Positions 1 to 8,832 of a stretch of 64,000 bases of DNA are shown in pieces. Both the position numbers and the translations under genes were made by a program. The notes below the pieces were generated by a model. The model did no database searches. It saw nothing but the letters and a program-made list of their open reading frames with translations, and had not been told where the DNA came from. How positions within the stretch are numbered: position 1 is the stretch's first letter; each line of letters starts with the position of its first letter. The stretch comes from Sodalis ligni. GTDB lineage: Bacteria > Pseudomonadota > Gammaproteobacteria > Enterobacterales > Enterobacteriaceae. Location: the NCBI RefSeq assembly GCF_016865525.2, contig NZ_CP075169.1, positions 6,262,337-6,326,336 of the forward strand, given 5' to 3'.

Positions 1-1741
1 CTTCAAGAGTGATATCCCTGTTACAGGCACAAGTATTGGCATCACTCTTAGATATCGCCTCCAAAAACGTCACCGGATGCAAATGCCACAGCGCCTCGCT
101 GCTGCGTATCTCCGGCACGTCCTTCATCCATACCAGCGCATCTATAAACTGCCGATTGTAAAGCGCCAGGGCCGGCTGCTGTCCGGCCTGCTCATCCAGC
201 GCCGCCCGCCACAGCGCCGACAATCCGTCATGCAGCCATTCGATGTGGTGCTTGACAATAAGACGCTGAACCTGCTTGAGAATATGTGATTGCCGGTTGT
301 GCAGAAACTGCCACAGTCTTTTACTGAATTTTTCCCCATCGCTTTCGAACTCCATCTCCTTGAGCAGCCGCTGGTAGCCCTCGATGTAGGTTAACGAATA
401 CATATCGCGGGTGTTCTGTTGCGCCAGCGCGGCGAGCCGCTGAAATCCCTGCCGCAGCCAGCCCTCTCGGGGCGTTTGTCGCAGAGTCCGCGGCGGCTCA
501 TCCTGCTCCAGCAGGATAAATCCGCGCTTTGCCAGGTCAAACTGATTGACTACGGTCACGTCGCTCTCGGCCAGCCAGGACCTCTCCGCCGGAATCTCAT
601 ACCATGCGTTATCCCCGGACTTCTGCCAGCGGGTTTTGCTTCGTGGAGTGAAGCGTTCTTCGCCGGTGAGTACGGGGTCGTCGCCGATGACGGACGCCAC
701 AAAGGTATTATCCCGCTCGCGGTGGAAATAGCGCGGCTTGCCCCGGGGGGAATGAATAAAGGGCTCCCCGGCGGTGACCCCGGCCCGGTTGGCTACAAAA
801 TCCGGCAGCCGGCTGTCCTGGCTGAACACCTCAAGGTGGCAGAAATGATGCGGAGCGCTGTGGGGCGATTCCAGATAGCCGAGGTGGCCGATAATCTCGC
901 CGGCGCTAACCGGCAGCACGTTGTCGCCAGCCAGGGCGACCACCTCGTTGAATACGCCGTTCTGACGGGCCGCTTTCATCCAGCGGGGAAGCGCGCCGGT
1001 GCCGCCACGGCGTTTAAGATACTTCTCCTGTCCCGATATCCAGCCGCTCTCTCCCACCGCCAGCCCGCCGGATACCCCCTCGGGCACGGACATGACCCGC
1101 ACGTATACAAACGGCACGGCACGGCGGTCCAGCAGAAAGGTCGCCTCCTCCAGGATTTCCACCGTGCTGAGCCGAGGCAACTGCGTGTAGGTATCCCGCG
1201 GGGCCGGGTAACGGTTTTGCACATCGTAACAGGTCCGCGCCTGCGCCCCGTCGCCGCCGGGCAGTCCCTGCCGCACCCAGCCCGGCGCGGGATTGTCCCG
1301 GCGGACCTTAAGCGCCGTGGCGGCCACCTCGCCGATGACGGTGTCGCTCGCGCCGTACACCGACAGCGGCGCCAGCTGCATCCACAGGGTATAAAAATCC
1401 AGCCCGTGCGCCGGTCTGGCCTTATCGGGCGTGCAGGTGGATTTCACCAGAATAAACGTCGTGCTGAATTTCAGGGCGCGTTTGTTGTGGGCGGCGGCGC
1501 GGTAATCGTCGTTGAGCCGGTAGGCCACGATATGGCCGTCGGTCATGCTTTTCAGGCCGTGACCGGCCGGGCCGTCGGGACGGTAAATTGCCCCAGGGAC
1601 GAAGCTGTCGAAAAGATGGAGGCCGCCGTGCCAATGGCCCTGCGATTTGAGCAGCCAAAAGGCATCGCCCTGGGTGCCCTGCAGGGCCGACATGAATTCG
1701 CTTGCCGATGAATACCCATCCGTGGGCAAAACCATTTTCAT
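1..1741 (-). CDS. Large unrecognised protein with M23/LytM-like blocks, incomplete at window edge
   Basis: The minus-strand frame opens at an ATG at 1741, with AAGGGA six bases upstream, and reaches the window edge without a stop, so at least 580 codons are present. I do not recognise a named gene. Residues about 36-45 (HWHGGLHLFD) followed by TDGHIVAYR near 68-75, and residues about 277-306 (PVSAGEIIGHLGY, then HLEVF), resemble the two halves of an M23/LytM peptidase fold, with an insertion of some 200 residues between them. The zinc ligands are only partly convincing, so activity is uncertain. The rest is rich in Trp, Leu and His and ends, as far as seen, with a WHLHPVTFLEAI stretch. From memory, similar proteins occur as cargo next to vgrG genes of type VI secretion systems, but no vgrG is visible here. 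A secreted cell-wall-active effector is therefore a guess. Confidence 0.6.
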   Translation of the reverse strand, partial: MKMVLPTDGYSSASEFMSALQGTQGDAFWLLKSQGHWHGGLHLFDSFVPGAIYRPDGPAGHGLKSMTDGHIVAYRLNDDYRAAAHNKRALKFSTTFILVKSTCTPDKARPAHGLDFYTLWMQLAPLSVYGASDTVIGEVAATALKVRRDNPAPGWVRQGLPGGDGAQARTCYDVQNRYPAPRDTYTQLPRLSTVEILEEATFLLDRRAVPFVYVRVMSVPEGVSGGLAVGESGWISGQEKYLKRRGGTGALPRWMKAARQNGVFNEVVALAGDNVLPVSAGEIIGHLGYLESPHSAPHHFCHLEVFSQDSRLPDFVANRAGVTAGEPFIHSPRGKPRYFHRERDNTFVASVIGDDPVLTGEERFTPRSKTRWQKSGDNAWYEIPAERSWLAESDVTVVNQFDLAKRGFILLEQDEPPRTLRQTPREGWLRQGFQRLAALAQQNTRDMYSLTYIEGYQRLLKEMEFESDGEKFSKRLWQFLHNRQSHILKQVQRLIVKHHIEWLHDGLSALWRAALDEQAGQQPALALYNRQFIDALVWMKDVPEIRSSEALWHLHPVTFLEAISKSDANTCACNRDITLE

Positions 1742-2113
1742 CCGTGATCCCTTGTTATATTTCAGGATTCCATTCCCTATGGCAGCATTGATCGCTTTGG
1801 AGCGATTTGCAGCCACTACGCCAACGCTGCTTGTCCGTAAATTCAGAACGCGATACAACGCGTTGAGTTTATTAATAAAAGCGTGGTGAGACAGCGACTT
1901 TTAGCATGGGTAGCGGGAGTGTTTCTTGCAAAAATCGCTCTTAACCAGCAAAAGGGCCACGTTATAGCCCGCAGCCGCCCCGGAATACAGCCGGTCTGCG
2001 GGAAATTCCGCCCCTGGGCACCGAGCACGTTGCGTTCGGGCGGGTCGCAGAGAAATATGCGATCCATGTAACATAAAAAGAATAATGATGTTAACAATGT
2101 GTTTTTATCATGA

Positions 2114-2131
2114 AATATTGTCGACAATATT
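2114..2131. promoter_or_regulatory. 18-bp perfect palindrome, GntR/FCD-type operator candidate
   Basis: AATATTGTC followed directly by GACAATATT is a perfect 18-bp palindrome. The ATTGTCGACAAT core resembles operators bound by FadR-subfamily (FCD) GntR regulators. It lies about 370 bases upstream of the broken MFS transporter gene, which may have been its target. No intact GntR-FCD gene lies nearby; a decayed one is at 21718-22360. The regulator assignment is inferred from the sequence form only. Confidence 0.5.
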
Positions 2132-2149
2132 CAATATTCAATCGCACTG

Positions 2150-2224
2150 CTTAAGGGAGAGTTCACCAGCGACACAGTAACTGAACTCTCGCAGAGAAAC
2201 GCCCGAGCGGTGTAAAGACTTAAG
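2150..2224 (+). other. Nested inverted repeats in leader of MFS gene
   Basis: GAGAGTTCA at 2157-2165 pairs perfectly with TGAACTCTC at 2182-2190 across a 16-base loop. An outer CTTAAG at 2150-2155 can pair with CTTAAG at 2219-2224. A T7 run follows at 2231-2237. The transcript could fold into a structured leader or attenuator. I compared it from memory with glycine, TPP, ZTP, fluoride, guanidine and c-di-GMP riboswitch consensuses and found no match, so no class is claimed. Confidence 0.35.
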
Positions 2225-2500
2225 AAATGCGTTTTTTTGTCATTTTCCGGCTGTTCTCGTAAGGAACCGGGACGGTGAATGGCATGTTGCGGCGGTTTCT
2301 CCGGCGGTTATCCCACCATGGGAATAGACGCTCGGGGTGCCCCTTATCAGGCATCGTGGTCGGGGCGAACACCGACACGGAGGCCTGTACATGCGAGCCG
2401 ATGGGGGATTGAACAGCCTCTTACCGGCAATGATCACCTGCAAAGCTTGTCGGCGGACGGTTGCCGCCAGGCTGCTACCCGTTTGACGGAGAGTATGACA

Positions 2501-3797
2501 ATGAAATTGATAATGTTCCGGGGAGCGACGGGCAGAGTCTTTATGTTGATTTGCCTGATGTATTTTATTGAATATATTGATCGGGTGAATATCTCTATCG
2601 CTGCGCCGCTGCTCAAAACCGAGATGCATCTGTCCAACACGCAGTTGGGGCTTGTCCTTTCCGCTTTTGGTTACTGTTACGCTATTTTCCAGATCATCAA
2701 CGGCTACATGGGCGATAAAATCGGTCCGCGTCGCATGCTGGCTCTGTCAGGCCTTTTTTGGGCGGCGGGAACGCTGGCCACCGGGCTGTCCGGCGGCCTT
2801 ATTGCGCTGTTCTTCAGCCGCATGCTGGTAGGGTTGGGTGAAGCGGGAACCATTCCCAACGCCACGCGGGCTATGGGGAACTGGGTGCCGGTGGCGCGCC
2901 GCGGATTTGCGCAAGGCTTTACCCATTCGTCGGCACGCGCCGCGGCGGCGATAACGCCGCCTATCATGGTGGCGTTGATTCCGTTGATCGGCTGGCGCGG
3001 CGCCTTTGTGGTGCTGGGAGGTGTCAGCCTGATATGGGTGGCGCTGTGGTGCTTCTATTTTCGTAACGATCCCCGTAAACATCCGAAGGTCACGGAGGAT
3101 GAGATTGCCCTGTTACCCCCCCTATTCAGGACCGGCTCATCGCACACCGGTTCCCTGGCTGGCGCTGACCCGGCGTATCCTGCCGGTAACGCTGGTGTTT
3201 TTCTGCCATGCCTGGACACTGTGGCTTTATCTCAGCTGGCTGCCGAGCTTTTTTGTCGGCGAGTACGGCATCAATTTGAAAACATCCGCGCTATTTACCT
3301 CGGGCGTGTTTATCGCCGGCGTTCTGGGCAATACCGCCGGCGGGCTGTTAACCGATGCGTGGTTTCAGCGGACCAAGAATATCAATGCGGCGCGACGTAA
3401 TATCATTATTTTCGCCTTTTTGGGATCCCTGGCGTTTATGTCCTGCGTCCTGTTCATTCATCAGCAGAATGTGATTGCGCTGTGTCTGGCCGCATCGCTG
3501 TTTTTCCTGGAGCTGGCGGAGGGGCCTATCTGGGCGGTGCCGCTGGATGTGGCCCCCGCCTATGCCGGGGTGGCCAGCGGCTTTGTCAGCACCTCGGCGG
3601 GGATAGCGGGCGTTGTCTCTCCGCTGGCGTTTGGCTATATCAGCGATGTTACCGGCAGCTACCGGCTGCCGTTCATTATGTCCATTGCGCTGTTGTTATG
3701 CGGCGTGGTGCTTTCATTCTGGATCCGGCCGGACCGGCCGCTGCAACGTCTGGAAAAGCTTCCCCCACAGATGAAATCCGCACGGGTTCATCAATAA
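2501..3797 (+). pseudogene. MFS anion symporter (ACS/phthalate-tartrate type), frameshifted
   Basis: The product is a 12-helix major facilitator of the anion:cation symporter family, which imports organic acids such as sugar acids, tartrate or aromatic acids. The start at 2501 has GGAG nine bases upstream. The N-terminal half shows the family pattern (YFIEYIDRVNISIA at about 19-32, DKIGPRRML, GLGEAGTIPNATRAM). At 3116-3122 a run of seven C shifts the frame by +1. The downstream half (LTRRILPVTLVFFCHAW to the stop at 3797) is intact in the next frame. Removing one C restores a continuous protein of about 431 residues. The substrate cannot be read from sequence. It could be a real null allele, a phase-variable tract or a sequencing error. 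Confidence 0.85.
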
Positions 3798-3842
3798 TTA
3801 CGATAGGGCGGGATTTACCCGCCAAAAGCTTGTCCCGGATCC

Positions 3843-3863
3843 GCCATGCCTTAACGGCATGGC
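3843..3863. terminator. Hairpin between convergent MFS gene and aer
   Basis: GCCATGCC (3843-3850) and GGCATGGC (3856-3863) form a perfect 8-bp stem with a five-base loop, nine bases beyond the aer stop at 3873 and 46 bases beyond the MFS stop. There is no U-tract on either strand, so function as a bidirectional terminator is only likely from its position. Confidence 0.4.
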
Positions 3864-3872
3864 TACTCTCTA

Positions 3873-5468
3873 TCAATAGCCGGAGGTCTCCGCTACCGGG
3901 GCTTTGGGCGCATCGATCAAATGCTGCCTAAACACGGTAACAGCCTGAAGGAGTTTTATGGTGCGATCCCGCAGACCATCGGTCACGGAGGTGGTCTCTC
4001 CCACCAATAGAGCATTTTGCTGCATGGCCTCATCGAGCTGGGCAACGGCAATATTCACCTGACCGATGCCTTCCGATTGTTCGGTGGTGGCCAGGCTGAT
4101 TTCACTGATCATTGACGATACGCGGGTTACCTGGTTCACAATATCATGCATGACTTCACCAGCGTTATTCGCCAGTTGGCTGCCGGTGGCGATTTTTTCC
4201 ACACTGTCATTAATCAAGTCTTTGATTTCTTTGGCGGCATTGGCGCTCCGCTGCGCCAATGACCGCACTTCGCCGGCGACTACCGCGAATCCCCGTCCTG
4301 TTTCACCGGCACGCGCCGCTTCAACGGCGGCATTCAGCGCCAGGATATTGGTTTGGAAGGCAATGCCGTCGATGACCGAAATGATCTCGCTGATTTTTTT
4401 GCTCGAGCTGGTAATGGTGGCCATGGTTTCCACCACCTGTCCCACCACCGCGCCGCCTTTACTCGCGGCTTCACTGGCGGATTTGGCCTGTTTACTGGCG
4501 TTATGGGCGGTATCGGCATTATTTTTCACCGTTGCCGTCATCTGTTCCATGGAGGCGGCGGTTTGCTCAAGGCTGGAGGCCGCATCTTCGCTGCGGGAAC
4601 TCAGTTCGCCATTGCCCCTAGCTATACCATCCCCCGCATGCTGCAAGCCGGATATTTGCTCATTGACATCATCGGTAAATGACCGCAGATTCAATCCCGC
4701 CTGATTAATAGCACGCAAAATCATGCCTACTTCATCAACGCGATTTAGAGACATATTACTGTCAAATTGGCCGGCGGCGACGCTAAGCGACTGTTTCAGC
4801 ACGCGTTCCAGCGGTCGTGATACCAAAATTTCCATCCAGAGTGAAAGCAACAGGGACATACAAGCGGCCAATGCCACGGTCAGCCCTATTTCTTGCGCAG
4901 GAAGCGCCAATAGGTAGGCGCTTATCAGGCTCAGGGGCACAATCGCCAATGCCCCGCAGCGAATGCGCCATCGCACCGACATGGTTTGCAGGCAGGACAT
5001 CCAGCCAAACAGCCCGCCGCGAAGGGCCAGCCCTTCGTGGAACTTGACGCCGCCGGTTTTACCCGCCGTAAAATTCCGATAAAACCGGTCCGTCTCCTCC
5101 ACCTCTTTACGCGTTGGTTTGGTGCGAACCGACATATAACCGGTCAACTGGCCGTTGCGAATTATCGGGGTCACATTCGCCCGCACCCAATAATAATCGC
5201 CATTCTTGCGACGGTTTTTCACCAGCGCGGTCCATGAGCGGCCGGCCTGTATCGTTTTCCATAAATCGGCAAAGGCTTGGGAGGGCATGTCGGGATGGCG
5301 CACAATATTATGAGGCTGCCCCAGAAGTTCATTGGGTTGATAGCCGCTCGCCTGAATAAAGGCAGCATTGGCGTAGGTAATATGGCTCTGTGTATCCGTC
5401 ACAGACATCAGGGTGGCGTCGTCTGGTAAAATATATTCGTTCTGGGTCACAGGCAGATTGCTACGCAT
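3873..5468 (-). CDS. aer: Aerotaxis receptor Aer (PAS-HAMP-MCP signalling)
   Basis: This 531-residue protein senses redox state through FAD bound to an N-terminal PAS domain and controls flagellar direction through CheA/CheW. The PAS domain covers about residues 1-120 and closely follows E. coli Aer ([38 protein letters not shown]). A paired membrane anchor lies near 165-215 ([17 protein letters not shown] and the next hydrophobic stretch), followed by a HAMP segment and a methyl-accepting-type domain with the conserved hairpin tip [20 protein letters not shown]. No C-terminal NWETF-type CheR-binding pentapeptide is present, as in E. coli Aer. The start at 5468 was chosen because the family begins there and AGGG lies eight bases upstream; an upstream extension would be leader. 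A sigma-28 promoter precedes it. Confidence 0.95.
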   Translation of the reverse strand: MRSNLPVTQNEYILPDDATLMSVTDTQSHITYANAAFIQASGYQPNELLGQPHNIVRHPDMPSQAFADLWKTIQAGRSWTALVKNRRKNGDYYWVRANVTPIIRNGQLTGYMSVRTKPTRKEVEETDRFYRNFTAGKTGGVKFHEGLALRGGLFGWMSCLQTMSVRWRIRCGALAIVPLSLISAYLLALPAQEIGLTVALAACMSLLLSLWMEILVSRPLERVLKQSLSVAAGQFDSNMSLNRVDEVGMILRAINQAGLNLRSFTDDVNEQISGLQHAGDGIARGNGELSSRSEDAASSLEQTAASMEQMTATVKNNADTAHNASKQAKSASEAASKGGAVVGQVVETMATITSSSKKISEIISVIDGIAFQTNILALNAAVEAARAGETGRGFAVVAGEVRSLAQRSANAAKEIKDLINDSVEKIATGSQLANNAGEVMHDIVNQVTRVSSMISEISLATTEQSEGIGQVNIAVAQLDEAMQQNALLVGETTSVTDGLRDRTIKLLQAVTVFRQHLIDAPKAPVAETSGY

Positions 5469-5515
5469 GCTAAAAACCCTGCAATAAGAGGTGGGAAAAA
5501 TAAAGCGATGGAATC

Positions 5516-5542
5516 TTATCGGCACCTATTGAACAAACTTTA
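5516..5542 (-). promoter_or_regulatory. Sigma-28 (FliA) flagellar promoter for aer
   Basis: Read on the minus strand, TAAA (5542-5539), exactly 15 bases, then GCCGATAA (5523-5516) match the consensus of the flagellar sigma factor FliA. The -10 box ends 47 bases upstream of the aer start codon. This places aer in the class III flagellar regulon, as in E. coli. Confidence 0.85.
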
Positions 5543-5580
5543 CCTGTTTAGCCTCGCCCTTGATTAATTTATATCCGGCA

Positions 5581-6108
5581 TCACACAGCGCGTGGTCCGG
5601 CGATATAGCCGATACGATAGCGATCCGGGAAGCCGGGTTCCTCCGGCCGGCTTGAGAAACGAGCGCGAAGCACACTCCAACGGCTGCAGTCCCAGGCCGT
5701 GAGCTCATTCCCGCCGCCCGGTTGCAACGCCTCCGTCAGAGTAGTGTAGGGTGTAATGATGTGGGTGGAGATCGTTGCGAAGAGGCAACCGTCAATGGCG
5801 GTCAGATCGGGCGAGGATATTACCGTCCAACACTCAATGACCGGCCAGCCAAAGTCGCGAATCAGCTTTTCAAAAGCGTCGCTTTGCAAAAAGCCGGTCA
5901 TTGCCGTGCCGTCCCGCCATACATAGAGCGGCGCGTAACGATTCTCTTTGCCGTCAGGGGACACTCCACCGCGACGGGCATACAGGTAGGTCTTGAATAC
6001 CAGACCGGGATAATTATCCAGCCGGGCGCCATTATCATGGATGCGCTGTTCGATGATGGACATATCATAGTCAGCCGGCAGGGTGAAACGATATTGCATG
6101 GCAATCAT
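5581..6108 (-). CDS. DUF4865 family protein
   Basis: A 175-residue protein of the DUF4865 family, whose biochemical function is not established. The start at 6108 gives the family's typical opening MIAMQYRFTLPADYDM and overlaps the end of the tautomerase gene by four bases, indicating translational coupling. The sequence continues with PGLVFKTYLYARRG and an aromatic middle (YAPLYVWRDGTAMTGFL). No signal peptide or membrane segment is seen. It is the last gene of a three-gene unit with a CMD-like protein and a tautomerase, controlled by the divergent LysR gene. I recall this grouping as recurrent in proteobacteria, which suggests a small oxidative or aromatic-metabolism module; that role is inferred. 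Confidence 0.85.
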   Translation of the reverse strand: MIAMQYRFTLPADYDMSIIEQRIHDNGARLDNYPGLVFKTYLYARRGGVSPDGKENRYAPLYVWRDGTAMTGFLQSDAFEKLIRDFGWPVIECWTVISSPDLTAIDGCLFATISTHIITPYTTLTEALQPGGGNELTAWDCSRWSVLRARFSSRPEEPGFPDRYRIGYIAGPRAV

Positions 6109-6494
6109 ACGCGCTCCGGGGAGTAAAGTTGGCCATTGCCGAAACACCAGTCTTCCGGCGAGTTAAAACGCACCACGATCATCACATCTTCCGGCCGGAT
6201 GCCGGGGCTTTCTTCCAGTCGCTGCGTCAACAGCCGGTAGAAATTCGCCTTCTGATCGCGGCTTCGCGGGCGTCCGGCGGTGATGTGGAATTGCACCTGC
6301 AGTGGTGAACGGATGCCGGTGAGATAATGCGGATCGCTGATAAGGCGCGATTCAGGCAGGCATTCTATGACCTGGAAACGATCGCCGTCCGGCACGTCAA
6401 AAGCGTCCACCAGCGTGCGGTGTAGCTGATTCGATAGCTGTGCCAGCCATGTCTCGCTGCGGCCTTCGGCCAAGATAATACGGGTAAAAGGCAT
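6105..6494 (-). CDS. Tautomerase superfamily protein
   Basis: A 129-residue member of the tautomerase superfamily. The start at 6494 is set by the family, because tautomerases use an amino-terminal proline exposed after removal of Met, and the sequence begins MPFTRIILAEGRS. The second half (SRDQKANFYRLLTQRLEESPGIRPEDVMIVV) matches the usual beta-alpha-beta unit of 4-oxalocrotonate tautomerase/MIF-like proteins. It overlaps the upstream CMD gene by one base and the downstream DUF4865 gene by four. Substrate unknown; keto-enol isomerisation or dehalogenation are the family's known reactions. Confidence 0.88.
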   Translation of the reverse strand: MPFTRIILAEGRSETWLAQLSNQLHRTLVDAFDVPDGDRFQVIECLPESRLISDPHYLTGIRSPLQVQFHITAGRPRSRDQKANFYRLLTQRLEESPGIRPEDVMIVVRFNSPEDWCFGNGQLYSPERV

Positions 6495-6802
6495 CAGGAT
6501 TCCTCCTCGGGCAAACAGGCCAGCGCAGTGGCGGCGGCCGGCCAACCGGCGTAAAAAGCCAGATGGGTTATCATCTCCACCAGTTCCTGTCGCGTCAGGC
6601 CATTCGCTAACCCATAGCGGAAATGCCACGCTAATTGCCGCTCGCGTCCCAAGGCAATCAGCGCCGCCAGCGTTGCCAGGCTGCGATCCCGCGGCGACAG
6701 CGGCGAACGTTGCCAGATATCGCCAAACAGTATCTGTTCGCTGAGCTCCGCCAGTTTGGGGGCCACACTGATCATCTGTTGCAATGCCGCGTTTTCTGCC
6801 AT
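6494..6802 (-). CDS. Carboxymuconolactone decarboxylase (CMD) family protein
   Basis: A 102-residue all-helical protein of the CMD/AhpD-like family. The core DRSLATLAALIALGRERQLAWHFRYGLANGLTRQELVEM followed by HLAFYAGWPAAATAL is the family signature. The AhpD-type CxxC pair is absent, so it is closer to gamma-carboxymuconolactone decarboxylase-like proteins than to peroxidase AhpD. The start at 6802 is chosen because GGAG lies six bases upstream; a TTG at 6817 is also in frame. It leads the operon with the tautomerase and DUF4865 genes, and an inverted repeat suited to the LysR protein lies just upstream. Confidence 0.87.
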   Translation of the reverse strand: MAENAALQQMISVAPKLAELSEQILFGDIWQRSPLSPRDRSLATLAALIALGRERQLAWHFRYGLANGLTRQELVEMITHLAFYAGWPAAATALACLPEEES

Positions 6803-6847
6803 GGTTAACTCCATCAATTGTTGATGTAGCTATTGTGAAAGCAGGGC

Positions 6848-6864
6848 TTGATTTATAAAATCAA
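6848..6864. promoter_or_regulatory. LysR-type operator between divergent genes
   Basis: TTGATTT (6848-6854), three bases, AAATCAA (6858-6864) is a perfect inverted repeat lying centrally in the 101-base gap between the CMD operon and the divergent LysR gene. It contains the T-N11-A form expected for LysR-type regulators. Confidence 0.65.
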
Positions 6865-6903
6865 AACTATCAGCATTGACGATCCCATAAAACAGGACAT
6901 TTA

Positions 6904-7800
6904 ATGAAACGACCGGTCACACTGGATGGTGAAGCCCTGCGTTCGTTTGTGTCAGGCATCGAGGCAGGAAGCTTCGCCATCGCCGCGCAGCGCTTAAACC
7001 GTTCCACTTCCGCCGTCAGCGCACATCTGAAAAAACTCGAACAGCAATGCGGCACTGCATTAGTGGTTAGAACCGGCCGGCATCTGACGCTGACCCCCAG
7101 CGGCGAAGTCCTGCTGGGTTTTGCCCGCCGCCTGCTGACGCTCAATGATGAAGCCTATCAAGCGCTGTGCGGCATGACCTTGCAGGGAGAAGTGAGATTC
7201 GGCATGCAGGAAGACTTTGGCGAAACACTGTTGCCCGCGGTATTGGGAGATTTTTCACGTGCTCATGGGGATGTACAGATTGCCGCACGCATTGGACGCA
7301 ATCAGGAGTTGAAACAAGGCATTAAGGAGCAGCGATTGGATCTGGCGCTGATTTGGCAGGATGAAGCCCCGCCAATGCCGGGTGAACTGTTGACCGAACT
7401 GCCAGTGCGCTGGTTATCTCATCCCCGTTTGGACGCCGCGGCCCTGATTGCCGGCGGGCGGCCATTGCCGCTGGTGATGTTTGAGACGCCCTGCCTGTTC
7501 CGCAAACGGGCGATAGAAGCGTTGGATCGCGCAGCCATTCCCTGGCGGGTGGTATTCGAAAGCCGCAGCCTCGGAGGCATCTGGGCGGCGGTAACGGCCG
7601 GGCTGGGCCTGACGTTACGTACCTTGATGGGCAAACCCGCTGAACTTAACGCCCTTCCCCATCCGTTGCTGCCGGATGCCGGTTCGTTAGGAGTAGCGCT
7701 GCTGCAATCGGACATTGCGCTGAGCCCCGCCGCAGAGCGGTTACGGGACATTATCCAACAGGCCCTGCTTGCGCATCACGCCCGCCTGGGCGGCGGATAA
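6904..7800 (+). CDS. LysR family transcriptional regulator
   Basis: A 298-residue LysR-type regulator. The helix-turn-helix lies at about residues 8-65 (LRSFVSGIEAGSFAIAAQRLNRSTSAVSAHLKKLEQQ), and the rest is the periplasmic-binding-like effector domain. AGGA lies seven bases before the ATG. It is divergent from the CMD-tautomerase-DUF4865 genes and very likely controls them through the palindrome in the shared 101-base gap. The effector is unknown. A strong hairpin follows the stop codon. Confidence 0.9.
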   Translation: MKRPVTLDGEALRSFVSGIEAGSFAIAAQRLNRSTSAVSAHLKKLEQQCGTALVVRTGRHLTLTPSGEVLLGFARRLLTLNDEAYQALCGMTLQGEVRFGMQEDFGETLLPAVLGDFSRAHGDVQIAARIGRNQELKQGIKEQRLDLALIWQDEAPPMPGELLTELPVRWLSHPRLDAAALIAGGRPLPLVMFETPCLFRKRAIEALDRAAIPWRVVFESRSLGGIWAAVTAGLGLTLRTLMGKPAELNALPHPLLPDAGSLGVALLQSDIALSPAAERLRDIIQQALLAHHARLGGG

Positions 7801-7803
7801 GCT

Positions 7804-7828
7804 CAAGGGGACCTTCCCGGTCCCCTTG
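7804..7828 (+). terminator. Hairpin terminator after LysR gene
   Basis: CAAGGGGACC (7804-7813) and GGTCCCCTTG (7819-7828) form a 10-bp GC-rich stem with a five-base loop, starting three bases past the LysR stop. It is followed by a pyrimidine-rich stretch rather than a clean U-tract. It may also serve the tail of the interrupted hydrolase gene coming from the other strand. Confidence 0.65.
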
Positions 7829-7912
7829 GCTACTCTACTATCATCAAAAAATCTAATTATTATTCACAATGGCCGAAGATATCCTCGAAGAACAGCATTC
7901 TTGAACGGCTTT

Positions 7913-7989
7913 TCAATGAATGTTTTTGCTCATCCAGGTATCTACGAACTTGGCGGCTTGCAGGTTATTTTTCTCCAGCATGATGAAAT
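7913..7989 (-). pseudogene. 3' fragment of interrupted alpha/beta hydrolase
   Basis: This is the severed C-terminus of the hydrolase whose main part lies at 10109-11223. Read on the minus strand from the target duplication, it encodes FIMLEKNNLQAAKFVDTWM plus five more residues and a TGA at 7915-7913. Joining it to the other fragment through one copy of the duplicated ATTT gives GNGH directly followed by FIMLEKNN, the expected continuation after the catalytic histidine. The join is in frame, so the ancestral gene coded for 395 residues. Confidence 0.9.
7986..7989. repeat. IS21 target-site duplication, left copy
   Basis: AAAT immediately left of the element end TGTCAACATCG is repeated at 10109-10112 directly right of the other end. 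Deleting the element and one copy rebuilds the hydrolase reading frame, which confirms the assignment. Confidence 0.85.
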
Positions 7990-8049
7990 TGTCAACATCG
8001 TGAAGTGGTGGCCCCTTTTCAACGTTTCCGTTGTCCACTGTTTATCGTT

Positions 8050-8828
<779 letters not shown>

Positions 8829-8832
<4 letters not shown>

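Larger units (their letters stand above)
1742..2500. other. Intergenic region of about 760 bases
   Basis: No convincing gene is visible on either strand. The region separates two divergent genes. It contains the 18-bp palindrome at 2114-2131, the inverted-repeat structure at 2150-2224 and a T7 run at 2231-2237. The part from about 1880 to 2070 has coding-like GC content, but short minus-strand frames there match nothing I know and may be gene debris. Confidence 0.5.

Noticed and set aside
419..1711. 430-codon open frame on the plus strand
   Set aside because: It is the complement of the real minus-strand frame 1-1741, has no ribosome site and reads as low-complexity Arg/Pro/Gly sequence.
2150..2224. 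Known riboswitch
   Set aside because: No match to the consensus cores I can recall for glycine, TPP, ZTP, fluoride, guanidine or c-di-GMP classes.
3116..3122. Programmed ribosomal frameshifting in the MFS gene
   Set aside because: The run has no slippery heptamer of the known X XXY YYZ type with a downstream structure, and other accessory genes show the same kind of indel, so mutation or error is simpler.
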